18,479 nt of DNA from Neptuniibacter sp. (GCA_030149405.1 JASBRM010000153.1:1-18479); one strand, 5' to 3'; counted from the first letter of the stretch, positions 1-9,349 are shown. Notes: generated from the letters alone by a model not told the origin. A program made the numbers and translations.

Positions 1-306
1 AACCTGTTTTTCCTCAACCACCTGACCATCAGCGTCACTGGAATCCGTGCGGATACCGAGTTTTGCGGTAGTAACGTAGCGCTTATCAGAATCCAAAAGA
101 TGCTGAGAGAACTTGGTCGCCTCTCCAAGACAAACCGGCAGCATACCGGTTGCCAATGGGTCAAGCGCGCCAGTATGCCCGGCTTTCTGGGCATCAAAGA
201 GACGTCTGACTCGCTGAAGTGCGGAATTAGAAGAGATGCCGGTCGGTTTATTCAACAGGAATACACCGTCGACCGCCCGGCCTCGGGATTTTCTACGACG
301 CCCCAC
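1..306 (-). CDS. truB: tRNA pseudouridine(55) synthase TruB, N-terminal part (gene runs off left edge)
   Basis: TruB isomerises U55 in the T-loop of most tRNAs to pseudouridine. The first 102 codons are present; the rest lies beyond the left edge. The N-terminus is basic ([10 protein letters not shown]), followed by the substrate-binding segment [12 protein letters not shown] (residues 15-26) and the catalytic motif [12 protein letters not shown] (46-57), where D49 corresponds to the catalytic aspartate (Asp48 in E. coli). I chose the GTG at 304-306 because it lies 3 nt after the rbfA stop, has a GAGGA Shine-Dalgarno about 7 nt upstream, and gives the usual family N-terminus. It is the last visible gene of the rimP-nusA-infB-rbfA-truB operon and is probably translationally coupled to rbfA. 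Identity is firm; only the C-terminal part cannot be judged. Confidence 0.96.
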   Translation of the reverse strand, partial: MGRRRKSRGRAVDGVFLLNKPTGISSNSALQRVRRLFDAQKAGHTGALDPLATGMLPVCLGEATKFSQHLLDSDKRYVTTAKLGIRTDSSDADGQVVEEKQV

Positions 307-309
307 GAA

Positions 310-717
310 TTAGTCCTCGTCGGTGTCGTTATTTTTGCTCGCCTTCTGATTTTCTTCGCGAATCGTCGCTTCAATCAGATGGTGCAGATTACGTCCACGC
401 TCAATTGTGTCATCGAAGTGGAAGCGCAGCTGCGGCATTACGCGCAGTTTGACGTTCCGAGCCAGCTCACCACGCAGGAAGCCTGCCGCGCTGTTCAGAA
501 CCTTAAGTGAATCAACAATTGCTTCTGCTTCATCTTTACCGTTCAAAGGCAGAACAGTGATGTACACATCCGCAAAACCAAGATCCTTCGCCACTTTGAC
601 ATAGCTTACAGTCACCATGCCCAGGCGAGGATCTTTCACTTCAAACTGGATCAACTGAGCCAGCTCACGTTGGAGCTGGTCAGCAATCCGTTCTGTACGA
701 CTATAATCGCGTGCCAT
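310..717 (-). CDS. rbfA: 30S ribosome-binding factor RbfA
   Basis: RbfA is a small KH-fold protein that binds the 30S subunit near the 5' helix of 16S rRNA and is needed for late 16S maturation and cold adaptation. The 135-residue protein has the usual family length. Visible family segments are the N-terminal helix with RTERIADQLQRELAQLI, DPRLGMVTVSYVKVAKDL (about 29-46) and the second KH half with AAGFLRGELARNVKLRVMP (about 77-95) followed by LRFHFDDTIERG. The tail is polar and acidic (NNDTDED), as in E. coli. The start is the ATG at 715-717. The best Shine-Dalgarno, AAGGT, is about 14 nt upstream, longer than ideal. It sits 31 nt downstream of infB and 3 nt upstream of truB, within one operon. 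Confidence 0.98.
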   Translation of the reverse strand: MARDYSRTERIADQLQRELAQLIQFEVKDPRLGMVTVSYVKVAKDLGFADVYITVLPLNGKDEAEAIVDSLKVLNSAAGFLRGELARNVKLRVMPQLRFHFDDTIERGRNLHHLIEATIREENQKASKNNDTDED

Positions 718-748
718 ATAGGTTATTTGTTACCTTGTATTTGCAACA

Positions 749-3301
749 TTACAGCGTACGCTGAATTTCAACTGTGTCGTAAACCTCAATCTGGTCTCCG
801 ACTTTAACGTCGTTGTAGTTCTTAACGCCGATACCACATTCCATACCCTGACGAACTTCGTTCACGTTGTCCTTGAAGCGACGCAGAGATTCCAGTTCAC
901 CTTCGTAGATAACAACGTTTTCACGCAGTACACGGATACGCTTGTTACGGAACACAGTACCTTCGATAACCATACAACCGGCAACCGCACCGATCTTAGG
1001 CGCTTTAAATACGTCACGTACTTCTGCAATACCCACGATCTCTTCACGATACTCAGGGGACAGCAGACCACCCATCGCCTGTTTAACGTCATCAATGATG
1101 TCGTAGATTACGCTGTAGTAACGCAGTTCGATACCTTCACGCTCCAGTACCTGACGCGCCTGAGCGTCCGCACGAACGTTAAAGCCGACCATCAGTGCAT
1201 CTGCAGTTACTGCAAGGTTCGCATCTGTTTCAGCGATACCACCAACGCCACCGGATACGATGTTTACCTTAACTTCGTCAGTAGACAGATCTTCCAGTGC
1301 GTGTGTCAGTGCTTCCAGGGAACCACGTACGTCTGTTTTCAGTACGATGTTGAACTGCTTAACGTCACCTGCCTGCATGTTTGCGAACAGGTTCTCTAGC
1401 TTAGATTTCTGCTGACGCGCCAGTTTCACATCACGGTATTTACCCTGACGGAACAGAGCCACTTCACGCGCTTTCTTCTCGTTGGATACCATGGTGAATT
1501 CATCACCAGCATTTGGTGTACCATCCAGACCCTGAATCTCTACAGGAATCGCAGGACCCGCAGCTTCAATTGGCTTACCGTTCTCATCCAGCATTGCACG
1601 TACACGACCATAGTGCAGGCCTGCCAATACGATATCACCCTTACGCAGAGTACCGTTCTGTACCAGTACTGTTGCAACCGGACCACGACCTTTATCCAGA
1701 CGGGATTCAACGACAACACCCTGACCCGGTGCATTAGGTACCGCTTCCAGTTCAAGAATTTCAGATTGCAGCAGTACTGCATCCAGAAGTTCATCAATGC
1801 CCTGACCTGTTTTCGCCGATACATTTACGAACTGGTTCTCACCACCCCATTCTTCCGGGATAACTTCCAATGCTGCCAGTTCGTTTTTAACACGATCAGG
1901 ATCAGCTTGTTCTTTATCGATCTTGTTAACTGCAACAACCAGAGGCACGCCAGCCGCTTTCGCGTGCTGTACCGCTTCTTCGGTTTGTGGCATTACGCCA
2001 TCATCTGCAGCTACAACCAGAATTACGATATCGGTTACAGATGCACCACGCGCACGCATCGCAGTAAAGGCTGCGTGGCCCGGAGTATCCAGGAAAGTAA
2101 CCATGCCATTATCAGTATCTACATGATATGCACCAATGTGCTGTGTGATACCACCAGACTCACCAGACGCTACGCGTGATGAACGGATGTAGTCCAGCAA
2201 AGATGTTTTACCGTGGTCAACGTGACCCATTACAGTAACAACTGGTGCGCGACCTTCTTTGTCACCCTGCTGAGACTGGATGCTTTCCAGCAACGCTTCT
2301 TCAACCGCGTTTTCCTGCATTGGCTTCGGCGTGTGGCCCATCTCTTCAACAACCAGAGTTGCTGTATCCTGGTCGATCACCTGGTTGATGGTCGCCATTG
2401 CGCCCATACCAAACATCACTTTGATCACTTCAGCAGCTTTGACGTTCATTTTCTTCGCCAGATCTGCAACCGTGATGCTTTCAGGGATGTTTACTTCAAT
2501 TACCTGCTGAGTAGTTGGCTCTTTAAAGCCGTGCTCATTTGGCTTGTTAGAAATAGGTTTACCGTTCTTACCACGGTTACGGCTGATCTTACCGCCACGA
2601 CGGTCGTTACCGCCTTGGTTACGGTTGTCAGCACCCTTCTTCTTACCTTTACCGCCGCGGTTGTTATCACGACCGCCAGCAGGTTCTTTCTTCTTAGCCT
2701 GTTCCTGAGCCTGGAAGCGAGCTTCTGCCTCTTTTTCTTTCTTAAGGCGACGCGCTTCTTCTTCCTCTTCACGCTTGATGCGTGCTGCTTCTTCAGCTTC
2801 TTTCTCGCGATTAGCCGCTTCCGCCGCTTCTTTTTCACGATTTGCAGCTTCAGCTGCGGCTTTAGCTTCTTCAGCTTCGCGAGCTGCTTTCTCTTCAGCT
2901 TCTTTCTGCAGACGCTCCTCTTCCTGACGTGCTGCTTCTGCTTTAGCCGCTTCATCGCGTGCTTCTGCTTCAGCCTGTTCAGATGGGTCCATCTCAGAAC
3001 GTTTAACGTAAGTACGCTTCTTACGTACTTCTACGTTAACGGTTTTCTTTTTACCTGAAGCACCTGCCACTTTCAGAGTAGAAGTTGTCTTACGCTTCAA
3101 AGTGATCTTTTTAGGCTCACTGTCCGCTGCATCTTCACCATGACTGCGTTTCAGGTGGTTCAATAATGTTTGTCGTTCATTTTCTGAAACCTCAGCGGTT
3201 TCATTCTTACCGGAAATGCCTGCTTCCTGCATCTGCTCAAGCAAACGCTCAACGGAAACACCAACCATTTCGGCAAGTTGCTTAACTGTTACTTCTGCCA
3301 T
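749..3301 (-). CDS. infB: Translation initiation factor IF-2
   Basis: IF2 is the GTPase that brings fMet-tRNA to the 30S P site and promotes 50S joining. The 850-residue protein has the IF2_N domain (1-50), a long highly charged helical linker (about 100-205, Glu/Ala/Lys/Arg), a Gly/Arg/Asn/Lys-rich basic stretch (about 208-250), a second IF2_N-type domain (about 265-320) and the G domain: G1 GHVDHGKT (359-366), G3 DTPGH (405-409), G4 NKID (459-462), G5 SAKTG (495-499). Domains II, III and the fMet-tRNA-binding C2 domain follow, with [16 protein letters not shown] near the end. The ATG is preceded by GAGGAG 7 nt upstream. Only 25 nt separate it from nusA. The linker contains a tandem decapeptide repeat (residues 151-170). 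E. coli infB also makes shorter isoforms from internal starts; I did not find a convincing internal start here. Confidence 0.99.
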   Translation of the reverse strand: MAEVTVKQLAEMVGVSVERLLEQMQEAGISGKNETAEVSENERQTLLNHLKRSHGEDAADSEPKKITLKRKTTSTLKVAGASGKKKTVNVEVRKKRTYVKRSEMDPSEQAEAEARDEAAKAEAARQEEERLQKEAEEKAAREAEEAKAAAEAANREKEAAEAANREKEAEEAARIKREEEEEARRLKKEKEAEARFQAQEQAKKKEPAGGRDNNRGGKGKKKGADNRNQGGNDRRGGKISRNRGKNGKPISNKPNEHGFKEPTTQQVIEVNIPESITVADLAKKMNVKAAEVIKVMFGMGAMATINQVIDQDTATLVVEEMGHTPKPMQENAVEEALLESIQSQQGDKEGRAPVVTVMGHVDHGKTSLLDYIRSSRVASGESGGITQHIGAYHVDTDNGMVTFLDTPGHAAFTAMRARGASVTDIVILVVAADDGVMPQTEEAVQHAKAAGVPLVVAVNKIDKEQADPDRVKNELAALEVIPEEWGGENQFVNVSAKTGQGIDELLDAVLLQSEILELEAVPNAPGQGVVVESRLDKGRGPVATVLVQNGTLRKGDIVLAGLHYGRVRAMLDENGKPIEAAGPAIPVEIQGLDGTPNAGDEFTMVSNEKKAREVALFRQGKYRDVKLARQQKSKLENLFANMQAGDVKQFNIVLKTDVRGSLEALTHALEDLSTDEVKVNIVSGGVGGIAETDANLAVTADALMVGFNVRADAQARQVLEREGIELRYYSVIYDIIDDVKQAMGGLLSPEYREEIVGIAEVRDVFKAPKIGAVAGCMVIEGTVFRNKRIRVLRENVVIYEGELESLRRFKDNVNEVRQGMECGIGVKNYNDVKVGDQIEVYDTVEIQRTL

Positions 3302-3326
3302 GTGGAGGCTCCTCTTCCGTTAACCT

Positions 3327-4814
3327 TTACTCTTCAGCAAACCATGGTGCACGTGCAGTCATGATCAGTGCTGCCGCTTTTTCTTCATTCATATCTTCGA
3401 TGTCCATCAGGTCATCGATAGACTGTTCTGCAAGATCTTCCATTGTGATGATGCCCTGTGCAGCCATCAGGAAAGCAAGATGCTTATCCATACCTTCCAT
3501 GGTCAACAGATCTTCTGCTGGTTCAGCCTTATCAAGCTTCTCTTCTGTCGCAATCGCAAGGTTCAGCAGAGCGTCTTTCGCACGCTTACGCAGTTCTTCA
3601 ACAATATCTTCATCGAAGCCGTCAATTTCCAGCATTTCATCAACCGGAACGTACGCAACCTCTTCCAGAGTTGTGAATCCTTCTTCAACCAGCACTTCCG
3701 CAACATCTTCATCAACATCCAGGTGATTGATGAATACGTCGATTACAGAACCGACTTCAGACTGATGCTTCTCTTGCGCATCTTCTTCAGTCATTACATT
3801 CAGTTCCCAACCCGTCAGCTCAGATGCCAGACGAACGTTCTGGCCGTTACGGCCAATCGCCATCGCCAGGTTGTCTTCAGCAACCGCTACGTCCATTGAG
3901 TGGGTTTCTTCATCCAGTACGATGGAAGCCACTTCTGCCGGTGCCATTGCGTTGATTACCAGCTGCGCTGGGTTGTCGTCCCAAAGAACGATATCAACAC
4001 GCTCACCACCCAGTTCGTTGGAAACCGCCTGAACACGCGCGCCACGCATACCAACACAAGCACCAACAGGATCGATACGGCCATCGTTGGTTTTAACCGC
4101 GATTTTCGCACGTGAGCCCGGATCACGAGACGCCGCACGAATATCAATAACCTCTTCAGAGATCTCTGGTACTTCGATACGGAACAGCTCGATCAGCATT
4201 TCGTTACAAGAGCGACTCAGGATCAGCTGAGGACCACGACCTTCTGAACGTACTTCCAGCAGAACCGCACGAACACGATCTCCCATACGGAATGCTTCAC
4301 GCTGGATCAGCTGGTCACGTGGCAATAGAGCTTCAGCGTTGTTACCCAGATCTACAATAATGTTATCGCGTGTCACTTTTTTAACACTGCCCGAGATCAA
4401 CTCACCCTGACGATCTCGGTACTGCTCAACAACTTTTGCACGTTCAGCTTCGCGAACCTTCTGTACGATGACCTGTTTAGCAGTCTGCGCAGCGATACGG
4501 CCAAACTTAACCGATTCAACTTCTTCTTCGTGGATATCGCCTGGTTGCAGAGCCGTATCAATCTCTTCCGCTTCTTCCATAGTCAGCTCAGTACCCAATG
4601 CAGGTACTTCTTCATTGCTAACTACCAACCAACGACGGAAAGTCTCGTAATCACCAGATGTACGGTCGATTACTACACGGATATCCGCTTCTTCGTCATA
4701 ACGCTTCTTCGTTGCGGTCGCCAGAGCAACTTCAATCGCTTCGAAAATCACTTCTTTCGGAACATCTTTCTCGTTGGAAACTGCTTCCGCTACCAAAAGA
4801 ATCTCTTTATTCAT
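3327..4814 (-). CDS. nusA: Transcription termination/antitermination factor NusA
   Basis: NusA binds RNA polymerase and nascent RNA, modulates pausing and termination, and takes part in antitermination of rRNA operons. The 495-residue length matches the gammaproteobacterial form. Domains seen in order: N-terminal RNAP-binding domain (1-130), S1 domain (about 136-200, ending LILSRS), KH1 with GMRG (255-258), KH2 with GRNG (321-324), and two C-terminal acidic repeats (about 365-415 and 435-490, the latter ending [11 protein letters not shown]), the type present in gammaproteobacteria and absent from shorter NusA. The ATG has GAGG about 6 nt upstream. It lies 30 nt after rimP and 25 nt before infB. 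In E. coli NusA represses its own operon; no specific site for that could be recognised here. Confidence 0.99.
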   Translation of the reverse strand: MNKEILLVAEAVSNEKDVPKEVIFEAIEVALATATKKRYDEEADIRVVIDRTSGDYETFRRWLVVSNEEVPALGTELTMEEAEEIDTALQPGDIHEEEVESVKFGRIAAQTAKQVIVQKVREAERAKVVEQYRDRQGELISGSVKKVTRDNIIVDLGNNAEALLPRDQLIQREAFRMGDRVRAVLLEVRSEGRGPQLILSRSCNEMLIELFRIEVPEISEEVIDIRAASRDPGSRAKIAVKTNDGRIDPVGACVGMRGARVQAVSNELGGERVDIVLWDDNPAQLVINAMAPAEVASIVLDEETHSMDVAVAEDNLAMAIGRNGQNVRLASELTGWELNVMTEEDAQEKHQSEVGSVIDVFINHLDVDEDVAEVLVEEGFTTLEEVAYVPVDEMLEIDGFDEDIVEELRKRAKDALLNLAIATEEKLDKAEPAEDLLTMEGMDKHLAFLMAAQGIITMEDLAEQSIDDLMDIEDMNEEKAAALIMTARAPWFAEE

Positions 4815-4844
4815 GCTTGCCTCGCCTAGACCTCAAATCCACGT

Positions 4845-5300
4845 TTAGAATTGCGGAATAATGTTCGCCCGATCGATATATTCAATCGGCAGCATATATT
4901 CTTCGTTATCAACAACTACCAGTACTTCATCACCCTCTACACCGTTGAGAACACCTTTAAACTTACGACGGCCCTCGAACGCAACACGTAGTCGCACCTG
5001 AATCTGAGAACCTGCATAAGCTTCAAATTGCTCTAACGTAAACAGAGGACGATCCATACCAGGGGAAGAAACTTCCAGGGTGTAGTTGCCAGCTATTGGA
5101 TCTTCAACATCAAGAATGCCACTGGCCTGGTGACTTACAGCGGCACAGTCGTCCACTGAAATACCATTCTCAGAGTCAATGTACACTCTTAATGTGCTGT
5201 GTTTTCCCTGTGAGAGAAACTCAATTCCCCAGAGATCAAACCCCAATGCCTGCACTGATGGTTCGATTAACTCCTGCAATAGTTTCATTTTCGCTGACAC
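4845..5300 (-). CDS. rimP: Ribosome maturation factor RimP (GTG start)
   Basis: RimP assists 30S maturation, acting on the central pseudoknot/head region with other assembly factors. Family segments are [48 protein letters not shown] and the C-terminal SH3-like part ending [10 protein letters not shown]. The reading frame is open back to a GTG at 5337-5339, but I place the start at the GTG at 5298-5300. That choice gives 151 residues, the usual length; [11 protein letters not shown] aligns residue for residue with the N-termini of E. coli and Pseudomonas RimP; and AGGTGA lies about 7 nt upstream. The ATG four codons further in has no Shine-Dalgarno. It is the first gene of the nusA-infB operon and is separated from the upstream tRNAs by two terminators. 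Confidence 0.95.
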   Translation of the reverse strand: MSAKMKLLQELIEPSVQALGFDLWGIEFLSQGKHSTLRVYIDSENGISVDDCAAVSHQASGILDVEDPIAGNYTLEVSSPGMDRPLFTLEQFEAYAGSQIQVRLRVAFEGRRKFKGVLNGVEGDEVLVVVDNEEYMLPIEYIDRANIIPQF

Positions 5301-5374
5301 GAATCGTTCACCTGTACTAACACATTGATCTAAAACCACTTATTTTTAGCAACTGGCTTTAAATCACAAATTTT

Positions 5375-5404
5375 AAAAACAAAAAATGGGTCCAATGACC
5401 CATT
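5375..5404 (-). terminator. Intrinsic terminator between initiator tRNA and rimP (distal)
   Basis: On the minus strand there is an 8-bp hairpin with arms AATGGGTC and GACCCATT (5385-5392 with 5397-5404) and a 4-nt loop, followed immediately by TTTTTTGTTTTT. This is a standard rho-independent terminator reading in the direction of the tRNA-Met and rimP genes. It lies about 75 nt upstream of the rimP start. Confidence 0.8.
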
Positions 5405-5444
5405 CCAGCAATACAGCATCTAACTTTGCTGTACTTCACCTACG

Positions 5445-5465
5445 AAAAAGCCCCTTAATAGGGGC
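5445..5465 (-). terminator. Intrinsic terminator just after initiator tRNA (proximal)
   Basis: On the minus strand GCCCC and GGGGC (5461-5465 with 5450-5454) pair around a 6-nt loop and are followed directly by TTTTT. The hairpin begins 18 nt past the CCA end of the initiator tRNA. It is short but fully GC in the stem. A further 7-bp hairpin without a T-tract (5412-5418 with 5427-5433) lies between this terminator and the distal one. Confidence 0.8.
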
Positions 5466-5483
5466 CTTACGTATAGATAAGGT

Positions 5484-5560
<77 letters not shown>

Positions 5561-5607
5561 TCAATCTCTGAGCCACCTTATAAGGCTTATCGAAGGTCGA
5601 GATGCTC

Positions 5608-5664
5608 CCTTCGGCTCTTTTGGTTTGGGAGCCCGACAACTAAAAAGTGCTCCACCCCGCATCA
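5608..5664 (-). pseudogene. Decayed partial copy of the initiator tRNA
   Basis: Read on the minus strand, 18 nt at 5647-5664 (TTGATGCGGGGTGGAGCA) are identical to the 5' end of the intact initiator tRNA plus its upstream TTGA. After a degenerate D-loop the copy again matches through TAG.T.GTCGGGCTC (about 5631-5643). The anticodon region is altered (CTCCCAAACC in place of CTCATAACCC), and a last match, CCGAAGG (5608-5614), corresponds to the variable region. No T-arm, acceptor 3' strand or CCA is present, so it cannot fold as a tRNA. It looks like the remnant of a tandem tRNA duplication. Confidence 0.7.
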
Positions 5665-5730
5665 AAAGCTTGATCAAATCACGCTTCAATCAAACTCGGA
5701 GAAAAAACTCAAAACATAAAGCTTCTTCCC

Positions 5731-5758
5731 AAAAAACTGGTGCAAATTGTATATGCAC
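5731..5758 (-). terminator. Weak terminator-like hairpin after tRNA-Leu
   Basis: On the minus strand GTGCA and TGCAC (5754-5758 with 5740-5744) form a 5-bp stem with a 9-nt AT-rich loop, followed after three nucleotides by TTTTTT. The stem is weak and the T-tract is offset, so it may be only a partial terminator or an RNA-processing structure 3' of tRNA-Leu. Confidence 0.3.
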
Positions 5759-5780
5759 TCTGCGTTTTTTTCAAGATTAA

Positions 5781-5867
5781 TGGTGCCCAAGGCCGGACTT
5801 GAACCGGCACGGCCTGACGGCCACTACCCCCTCAAGATAGCGTGTCTACCAATTCCACCACTTGGGC
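5781..5867 (-). tRNA. tRNA-Leu (GAG)
   Basis: An 87-nt class II tRNA with a long variable arm. The acceptor stem GCCCAAG pairs fully with CTTGGGC, followed by ACCA (CCA encoded). The anticodon loop TTGAGGG carries GAG, reading CUC/CUU leucine codons, with an anticodon stem CTATC/GGTAG containing one T:G pair. The T-arm is CCGG-TTCAAGT-CCGG. It lies 20 nt after the secG stop, the position this tRNA also has in pseudomonads, and is probably processed from the secG transcript. Confidence 0.97.
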
Positions 5868-5887
5868 AACAAACTTTTACAGAAGAA

Positions 5888-6274
5888 TCAGTTAGCTTGA
5901 GGAATATCTGATTCTGCAGGCGCAGCTGGCTTATCTGCATCCAGTGCAGGCAACTGAGCTTCTTCAACAGACTCTTTTACTTCTGCTGCTTTACTTTCAA
6001 TCAATTCAGCAGAAGGAATACCAGCATCACCAACAGACTCTGCCTTGTTCTTAGCGTAAATTGCCAGAACAAAACTAGTTGCGAAAATACCTGCTGCAAC
6101 CACTGCGGTCATACGAGACAGAAAGTTACCACTACCAGTACTACCAAATACTGTCTGGGAAGCACCCGCACCGAAAGATGCACCTGCTTCAGCACCTTTA
6201 CCCTGTTGCAACAAGATCAAACCGATAATTGCTGCCGCCAGAAGTACATGAACAATTAGGATTATTGTTTCCAT
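5888..6274 (-). CDS. secG: Protein translocase subunit SecG
   Basis: SecG is the small non-essential inner-membrane subunit of the SecYEG translocon that helps protein export at low temperature or low proton-motive force. The 128-residue protein has two membrane segments (about 2-22 and 53-74) joined by the conserved cytoplasmic loop LLQQGKGAEAGASFG (21-35), with ASQTVFGSTGSGNFLSR just before the second helix. The tail of about 50 residues is Ala/Glu/Pro-rich and of low complexity, as is common in this family. It begins 14 nt after the tpiA stop and ends 20 nt before tRNA-Leu. Confidence 0.97.
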   Translation of the reverse strand: METIILIVHVLLAAAIIGLILLQQGKGAEAGASFGAGASQTVFGSTGSGNFLSRMTAVVAAGIFATSFVLAIYAKNKAESVGDAGIPSAELIESKAAEVKESVEEAQLPALDADKPAAPAESDIPQAN

Positions 6275-6288
6275 CTCAGAACCGTCTG

Positions 6289-7041
6289 TTATGCGCCTGC
6301 CGCCTGGCAGATCGCAGTGAAATCATTTGCTTTCAGCGAAGCCCCACCTACGAGACCACCATCAACATCTTCGTTAGCGAATAACTCAGCTGCATTACCA
6401 GCATTTACGCTACCGCCGTACAAAATACGTAACTTTGATGCTATTTCAGCATCATATTCAGCAACCATAGCTCGTATTGCAGCATGAACATCCTGCGCCT
6501 GCTGCGGGGTTGCTGTTTTGCCTGTTCCTATAGCCCAAACAGGCTCATAAGCAACTACGGCATCTTTAAACTTTTCAATACCAGCAGCGTTAACTACTGC
6601 TTTCAGCTGGCGACCAACAACTTCAATAGTCTGGTCGGCTTCTCGCTCTTCCAGTGTCTCTCCGACACATAAAATCGGCTTTATACCAGCCTCAACTGTT
6701 GCTATAAACTTCTCAGCAACCAGCTCATCCGTCTCAGCATATAAACTGCGGCGTTCTGAATGTCCAAGAATGACATATTCGCAGCCCAGATCGTCCAACA
6801 TAGCTAGGGATGTTTCACCTGTGAAAGCACCATTCGCATTCTGACTGACATTTTGCGCACCCAGCTTGATCACTGAGCCAGCAACAGTCTGCTGAACCTG
6901 AGAGAGGTATACAAATGGAGGGCAAACAAGAATCTCAGCTTTAGACGACAAATCAGATTCTTTAAGGCTATTCATCAGATCACTGATAGAAGCAGAATCA
7001 CCGTTCATCTTCCAGTTTCCGGCAACTAAAGCAGTTCGCAT
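6289..7041 (-). CDS. tpiA: Triosephosphate isomerase
   Basis: TpiA interconverts dihydroxyacetone phosphate and glyceraldehyde 3-phosphate in glycolysis and gluconeogenesis, in the cytoplasm. With the ATG at 7039-7041 the protein is 250 residues. Catalytic residues are N9 and K11 in GNWKMNG, H94 in ILGHSERR and E166 in AYEPVWAIGTG, which also carries the mobile loop 6; the phosphate-binding YGGSVN follows near residue 214. The frame also contains a GTG two codons upstream (7045-7047), but the G-rich ribosome site (GGGGGG) abuts that codon and is correctly spaced, about 5 nt, for the ATG. MRTALVAGNWKMNG is also the usual family start. It lies 30 nt after glmM. Confidence 0.98.
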   Translation of the reverse strand: MRTALVAGNWKMNGDSASISDLMNSLKESDLSSKAEILVCPPFVYLSQVQQTVAGSVIKLGAQNVSQNANGAFTGETSLAMLDDLGCEYVILGHSERRSLYAETDELVAEKFIATVEAGIKPILCVGETLEEREADQTIEVVGRQLKAVVNAAGIEKFKDAVVAYEPVWAIGTGKTATPQQAQDVHAAIRAMVAEYDAEIASKLRILYGGSVNAGNAAELFANEDVDGGLVGGASLKANDFTAICQAAGA

Positions 7042-7071
7042 TGGCACCCCCCATTAAAAGAGGCGCAAATA

Positions 7072-8433
7072 TTAACTGGCTTGTACTGAAGTTTCAAGCG
7101 AGTTCAACGCTTTTTCAACATCTACCGCCAGCTCTTTACACAGTGCTTCCACTTCACTTTCATCTTCACCTTCAATCATCACTCGGACAACTGGCTCAGT
7201 ACCTGATGGGCGCAGCAATACGCGGCCACGACTACCTAACTGCTCCTCAGTACTGGCAACAGCATGATCGATCTCCTCGACACCGGAGATATCCACTTTT
7301 TTCTCCATTCGGACATTGATCATGGTCTGTGGCATTTTACTCATGCCGGTGCGCAGTTCTTTCAAGCTTTTGCCCGATTCAACCATAGCTTTAAGCACTT
7401 GCAGTGCTGCGACCGTGCCATCCCCTGTCGTTGTAAGGTGACGGCAGACAATATGACCGGAGCTTTCACCACCCAGAAGCCAGTTATTTTTATGTAATTG
7501 CTCCATTACATAACGGTCACCAACATTTGCTCTGATAAACGGGATACTATCGCGATCAAATGCCTGCTCAAGGCCAAAGTTAGACATCAATGTGCCCACA
7601 ACACCACCCTGGAAATTACCTTCACGTTGCATTTGAGCCGCAATAATGTAGAGGAGCTCATCGCCATCGACCTCTTCACCAAGGTGATCAACCATGATCA
7701 CACGATCGCCATCACCATCAAGAGCAATACCCAGATCAGCTTTCTCAGCTGTTACTAATGTCTGAAGCTTCTGTGTTGCGGTAGCTCCACAGTCTTCATT
7801 GATGTTCAAACCATCTGGAGAAGACGCACTCTCAATAATTTCAGCGCCCAGCTCTGCAAATACCGCTGGAGCAACGTGATAAGTTGCACCATTGGCACAA
7901 TCCAGAACCACCTTAATCCCCTTCAGACTAATGCCACCTGAGGTAGCCTTACAGAACTCAATGTAACGACCTGCTGCATCATCGATTCGCTTTGCTTTAC
8001 CCAGTTCAGCCGAATCAACTGTGGTCATAGCAATATCCATCTGCGCTTCAATCGCTTGCTCAATCTCATCAGGAAGCTTAGTGCCCTGTGCAGAGAAGAA
8101 TTTAATACCGTTATCAAAATAAGGGTTATGAGAAGCACTGATCACAATGCCCGCATCTGCACGGAATGTTCTGGTCAGATATGCAATCGCCGGTGTAGGC
8201 ATTGGCCCCGTTAACAGAACATCCACACCGGCCGCAGAAAGACCTGCCTCCAGCGCAGACTCAAACATATAGCCTGAAATACGCGTATCTTTACCGATTA
8301 AAATCTTACTGTGTCCTTCACGTGCAAAAACTTTTCCTGCCGCCCAACCCAACTTCAAAACAAAATCCGGCGTTACAGGAAACTGACCTACACGACCTCT
8401 GATGCCATCTGTACCAAAATATCTTTTTGCCAT
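7072..8433 (-). CDS. glmM: Phosphoglucosamine mutase
   Basis: GlmM converts glucosamine 6-phosphate to glucosamine 1-phosphate, feeding UDP-GlcNAc synthesis for peptidoglycan and lipopolysaccharide. The 453 residues match the alpha-D-phosphohexomutase family (E. coli has 445). Seen in order: N-terminal [10 protein letters not shown], active-site phosphoserine loop [16 protein letters not shown] with S101, metal-binding DGDGDR (239-244), sugar-binding GGESSGHI and the phosphate-binding [12 protein letters not shown] near the C-terminus. The ATG has a purine-rich AGAGAG just upstream and is only 6 nt from the folP stop, so the two genes are co-transcribed. In this family the serine must be phosphorylated for activity. 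Confidence 0.98.
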   Translation of the reverse strand: MAKRYFGTDGIRGRVGQFPVTPDFVLKLGWAAGKVFAREGHSKILIGKDTRISGYMFESALEAGLSAAGVDVLLTGPMPTPAIAYLTRTFRADAGIVISASHNPYFDNGIKFFSAQGTKLPDEIEQAIEAQMDIAMTTVDSAELGKAKRIDDAAGRYIEFCKATSGGISLKGIKVVLDCANGATYHVAPAVFAELGAEIIESASSPDGLNINEDCGATATQKLQTLVTAEKADLGIALDGDGDRVIMVDHLGEEVDGDELLYIIAAQMQREGNFQGGVVGTLMSNFGLEQAFDRDSIPFIRANVGDRYVMEQLHKNNWLLGGESSGHIVCRHLTTTGDGTVAALQVLKAMVESGKSLKELRTGMSKMPQTMINVRMEKKVDISGVEEIDHAVASTEEQLGSRGRVLLRPSGTEPVVRVMIEGEDESEVEALCKELAVDVEKALNSLETSVQAS

Positions 8434-8439
8434 CTCTCT

Positions 8440-9297
8440 TTAAACCTCTGCTGACTCAGCCATCATTGCCTGAGTCATTCTTACTACATCGACCGTTTCA
8501 GCCACATCATGAACTCTGATTATCTCAGCTCCCTGCACAACAGAAAATGCTACTGTAGCCAAACTTCCTGCCAAGCGTTGATCTACCTCACGATTTAATA
8601 CTGCCCCAATCATAGACTTGCGTGAGGTTCCCATTAATACCGGCAGACCGAGTGCCCGAAAATGGGAGATATTGTTCATAAGACGCAGGTTATGCTCAAC
8701 TGTTTTTCCAAAACCGATACCAGGATCAAGGATAATCTGACTTCGGCTGATACCAGCAGCTTCACATTCAGTAACTCGCTGGAGCAAAAAGTCAGTTACC
8801 TCCTCCAGAACATCTTCATACTCTGGCTTATCCTGCATAGTCGCTGGACTTCCCTGCATATGCATTAAACAAACGGGCAATCCTGTATCCGAAGCAGCTG
8901 TTAATGCGCCATCCCGGCCTAACGCCCTTACGTCATTTATAATGCCTGCACCCAAGTTCGCAGCCCCGCGAATAACGTCAGGAGTGCTGGTATCAACAGA
9001 AAGCACAACATCCAGTTCAGCATTCAGTTTCTCTACAACCGGCAGCACACGATCCAACTCTTCTTGGACTCCAACCGACACTGCCCCCGGGCGAGTGGAT
9101 TCACCTCCGATATCAAGTATCGAAGCTCCGTCCGACACCATCTGTCTTGCCCTCTGGAGAACCTTATCAAGCATCAATCCCTGTGAAGAGCACAAACTGC
9201 CTCCATCGGAAAAAGAGTCTGGGGTGATATTAAGAATACCCATAACCTGGGTAGTAGATAGGTCAAGTTGCTTTTGACCGCAGTGAAGAATAGGCAT
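8440..9297 (-). CDS. folP: Dihydropteroate synthase
   Basis: FolP joins 6-hydroxymethyl-7,8-dihydropterin pyrophosphate and p-aminobenzoate to give dihydropteroate in folate synthesis; it is the sulfonamide target. The 285-residue TIM-barrel shows all family segments: GILNITPDSFSDGG (20-33), DIGGESTRPGA (62-72), VDTSTPDV (101-108), NDV (121-123), LMHMQG (144-149), DPGIGFGKT (191-199), GTSRKS (223-228) and RVHDV (261-265). The start is the ATG at 9295-9297; no good Shine-Dalgarno is visible. The ftsH terminator ends only about 25 nt upstream, leaving little room for a promoter, so expression must depend on read-through or on a promoter inside ftsH. Confidence 0.98.
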   Translation of the reverse strand: MPILHCGQKQLDLSTTQVMGILNITPDSFSDGGSLCSSQGLMLDKVLQRARQMVSDGASILDIGGESTRPGAVSVGVQEELDRVLPVVEKLNAELDVVLSVDTSTPDVIRGAANLGAGIINDVRALGRDGALTAASDTGLPVCLMHMQGSPATMQDKPEYEDVLEEVTDFLLQRVTECEAAGISRSQIILDPGIGFGKTVEHNLRLMNNISHFRALGLPVLMGTSRKSMIGAVLNREVDQRLAGSLATVAFSVVQGAEIIRVHDVAETVDVVRMTQAMMAESAEV

Positions 9298-9318
9298 ACG
9301 CGTTCTAAATTTGCTGAA

Positions 9319-9349
9319 AAGAAAAAGGCTGACAATAGTGTCAGCCTTT
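9319..9349 (-). terminator. Intrinsic terminator after ftsH, in front of folP
   Basis: On the minus strand AAAGGCTGAC and GTCAGCCTTT (9340-9349 with 9324-9333) form a perfect 10-bp stem with a 6-nt loop, followed by TTTTTCTTTTC (overlapping the last stem bases). It starts 11 nt beyond the ftsH stop codon and ends about 25 nt before the folP start. Stem and T-tract are strong enough for efficient rho-independent termination. Confidence 0.85.

Noticed and set aside
2213..3058. Long plus-strand open frame (281 codons) antisense to infB
   Set aside because: It is the complement of the low-complexity charged linker of IF2; its product is an artefact rich in Phe, Leu and Ser with no family likeness, and no ribosome site was seen.
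5337..5339. Upstream GTG as the rimP start
   Set aside because: It would add 13 residues not found in the family and lacks a Shine-Dalgarno; the GTG at 5298-5300 fits both.
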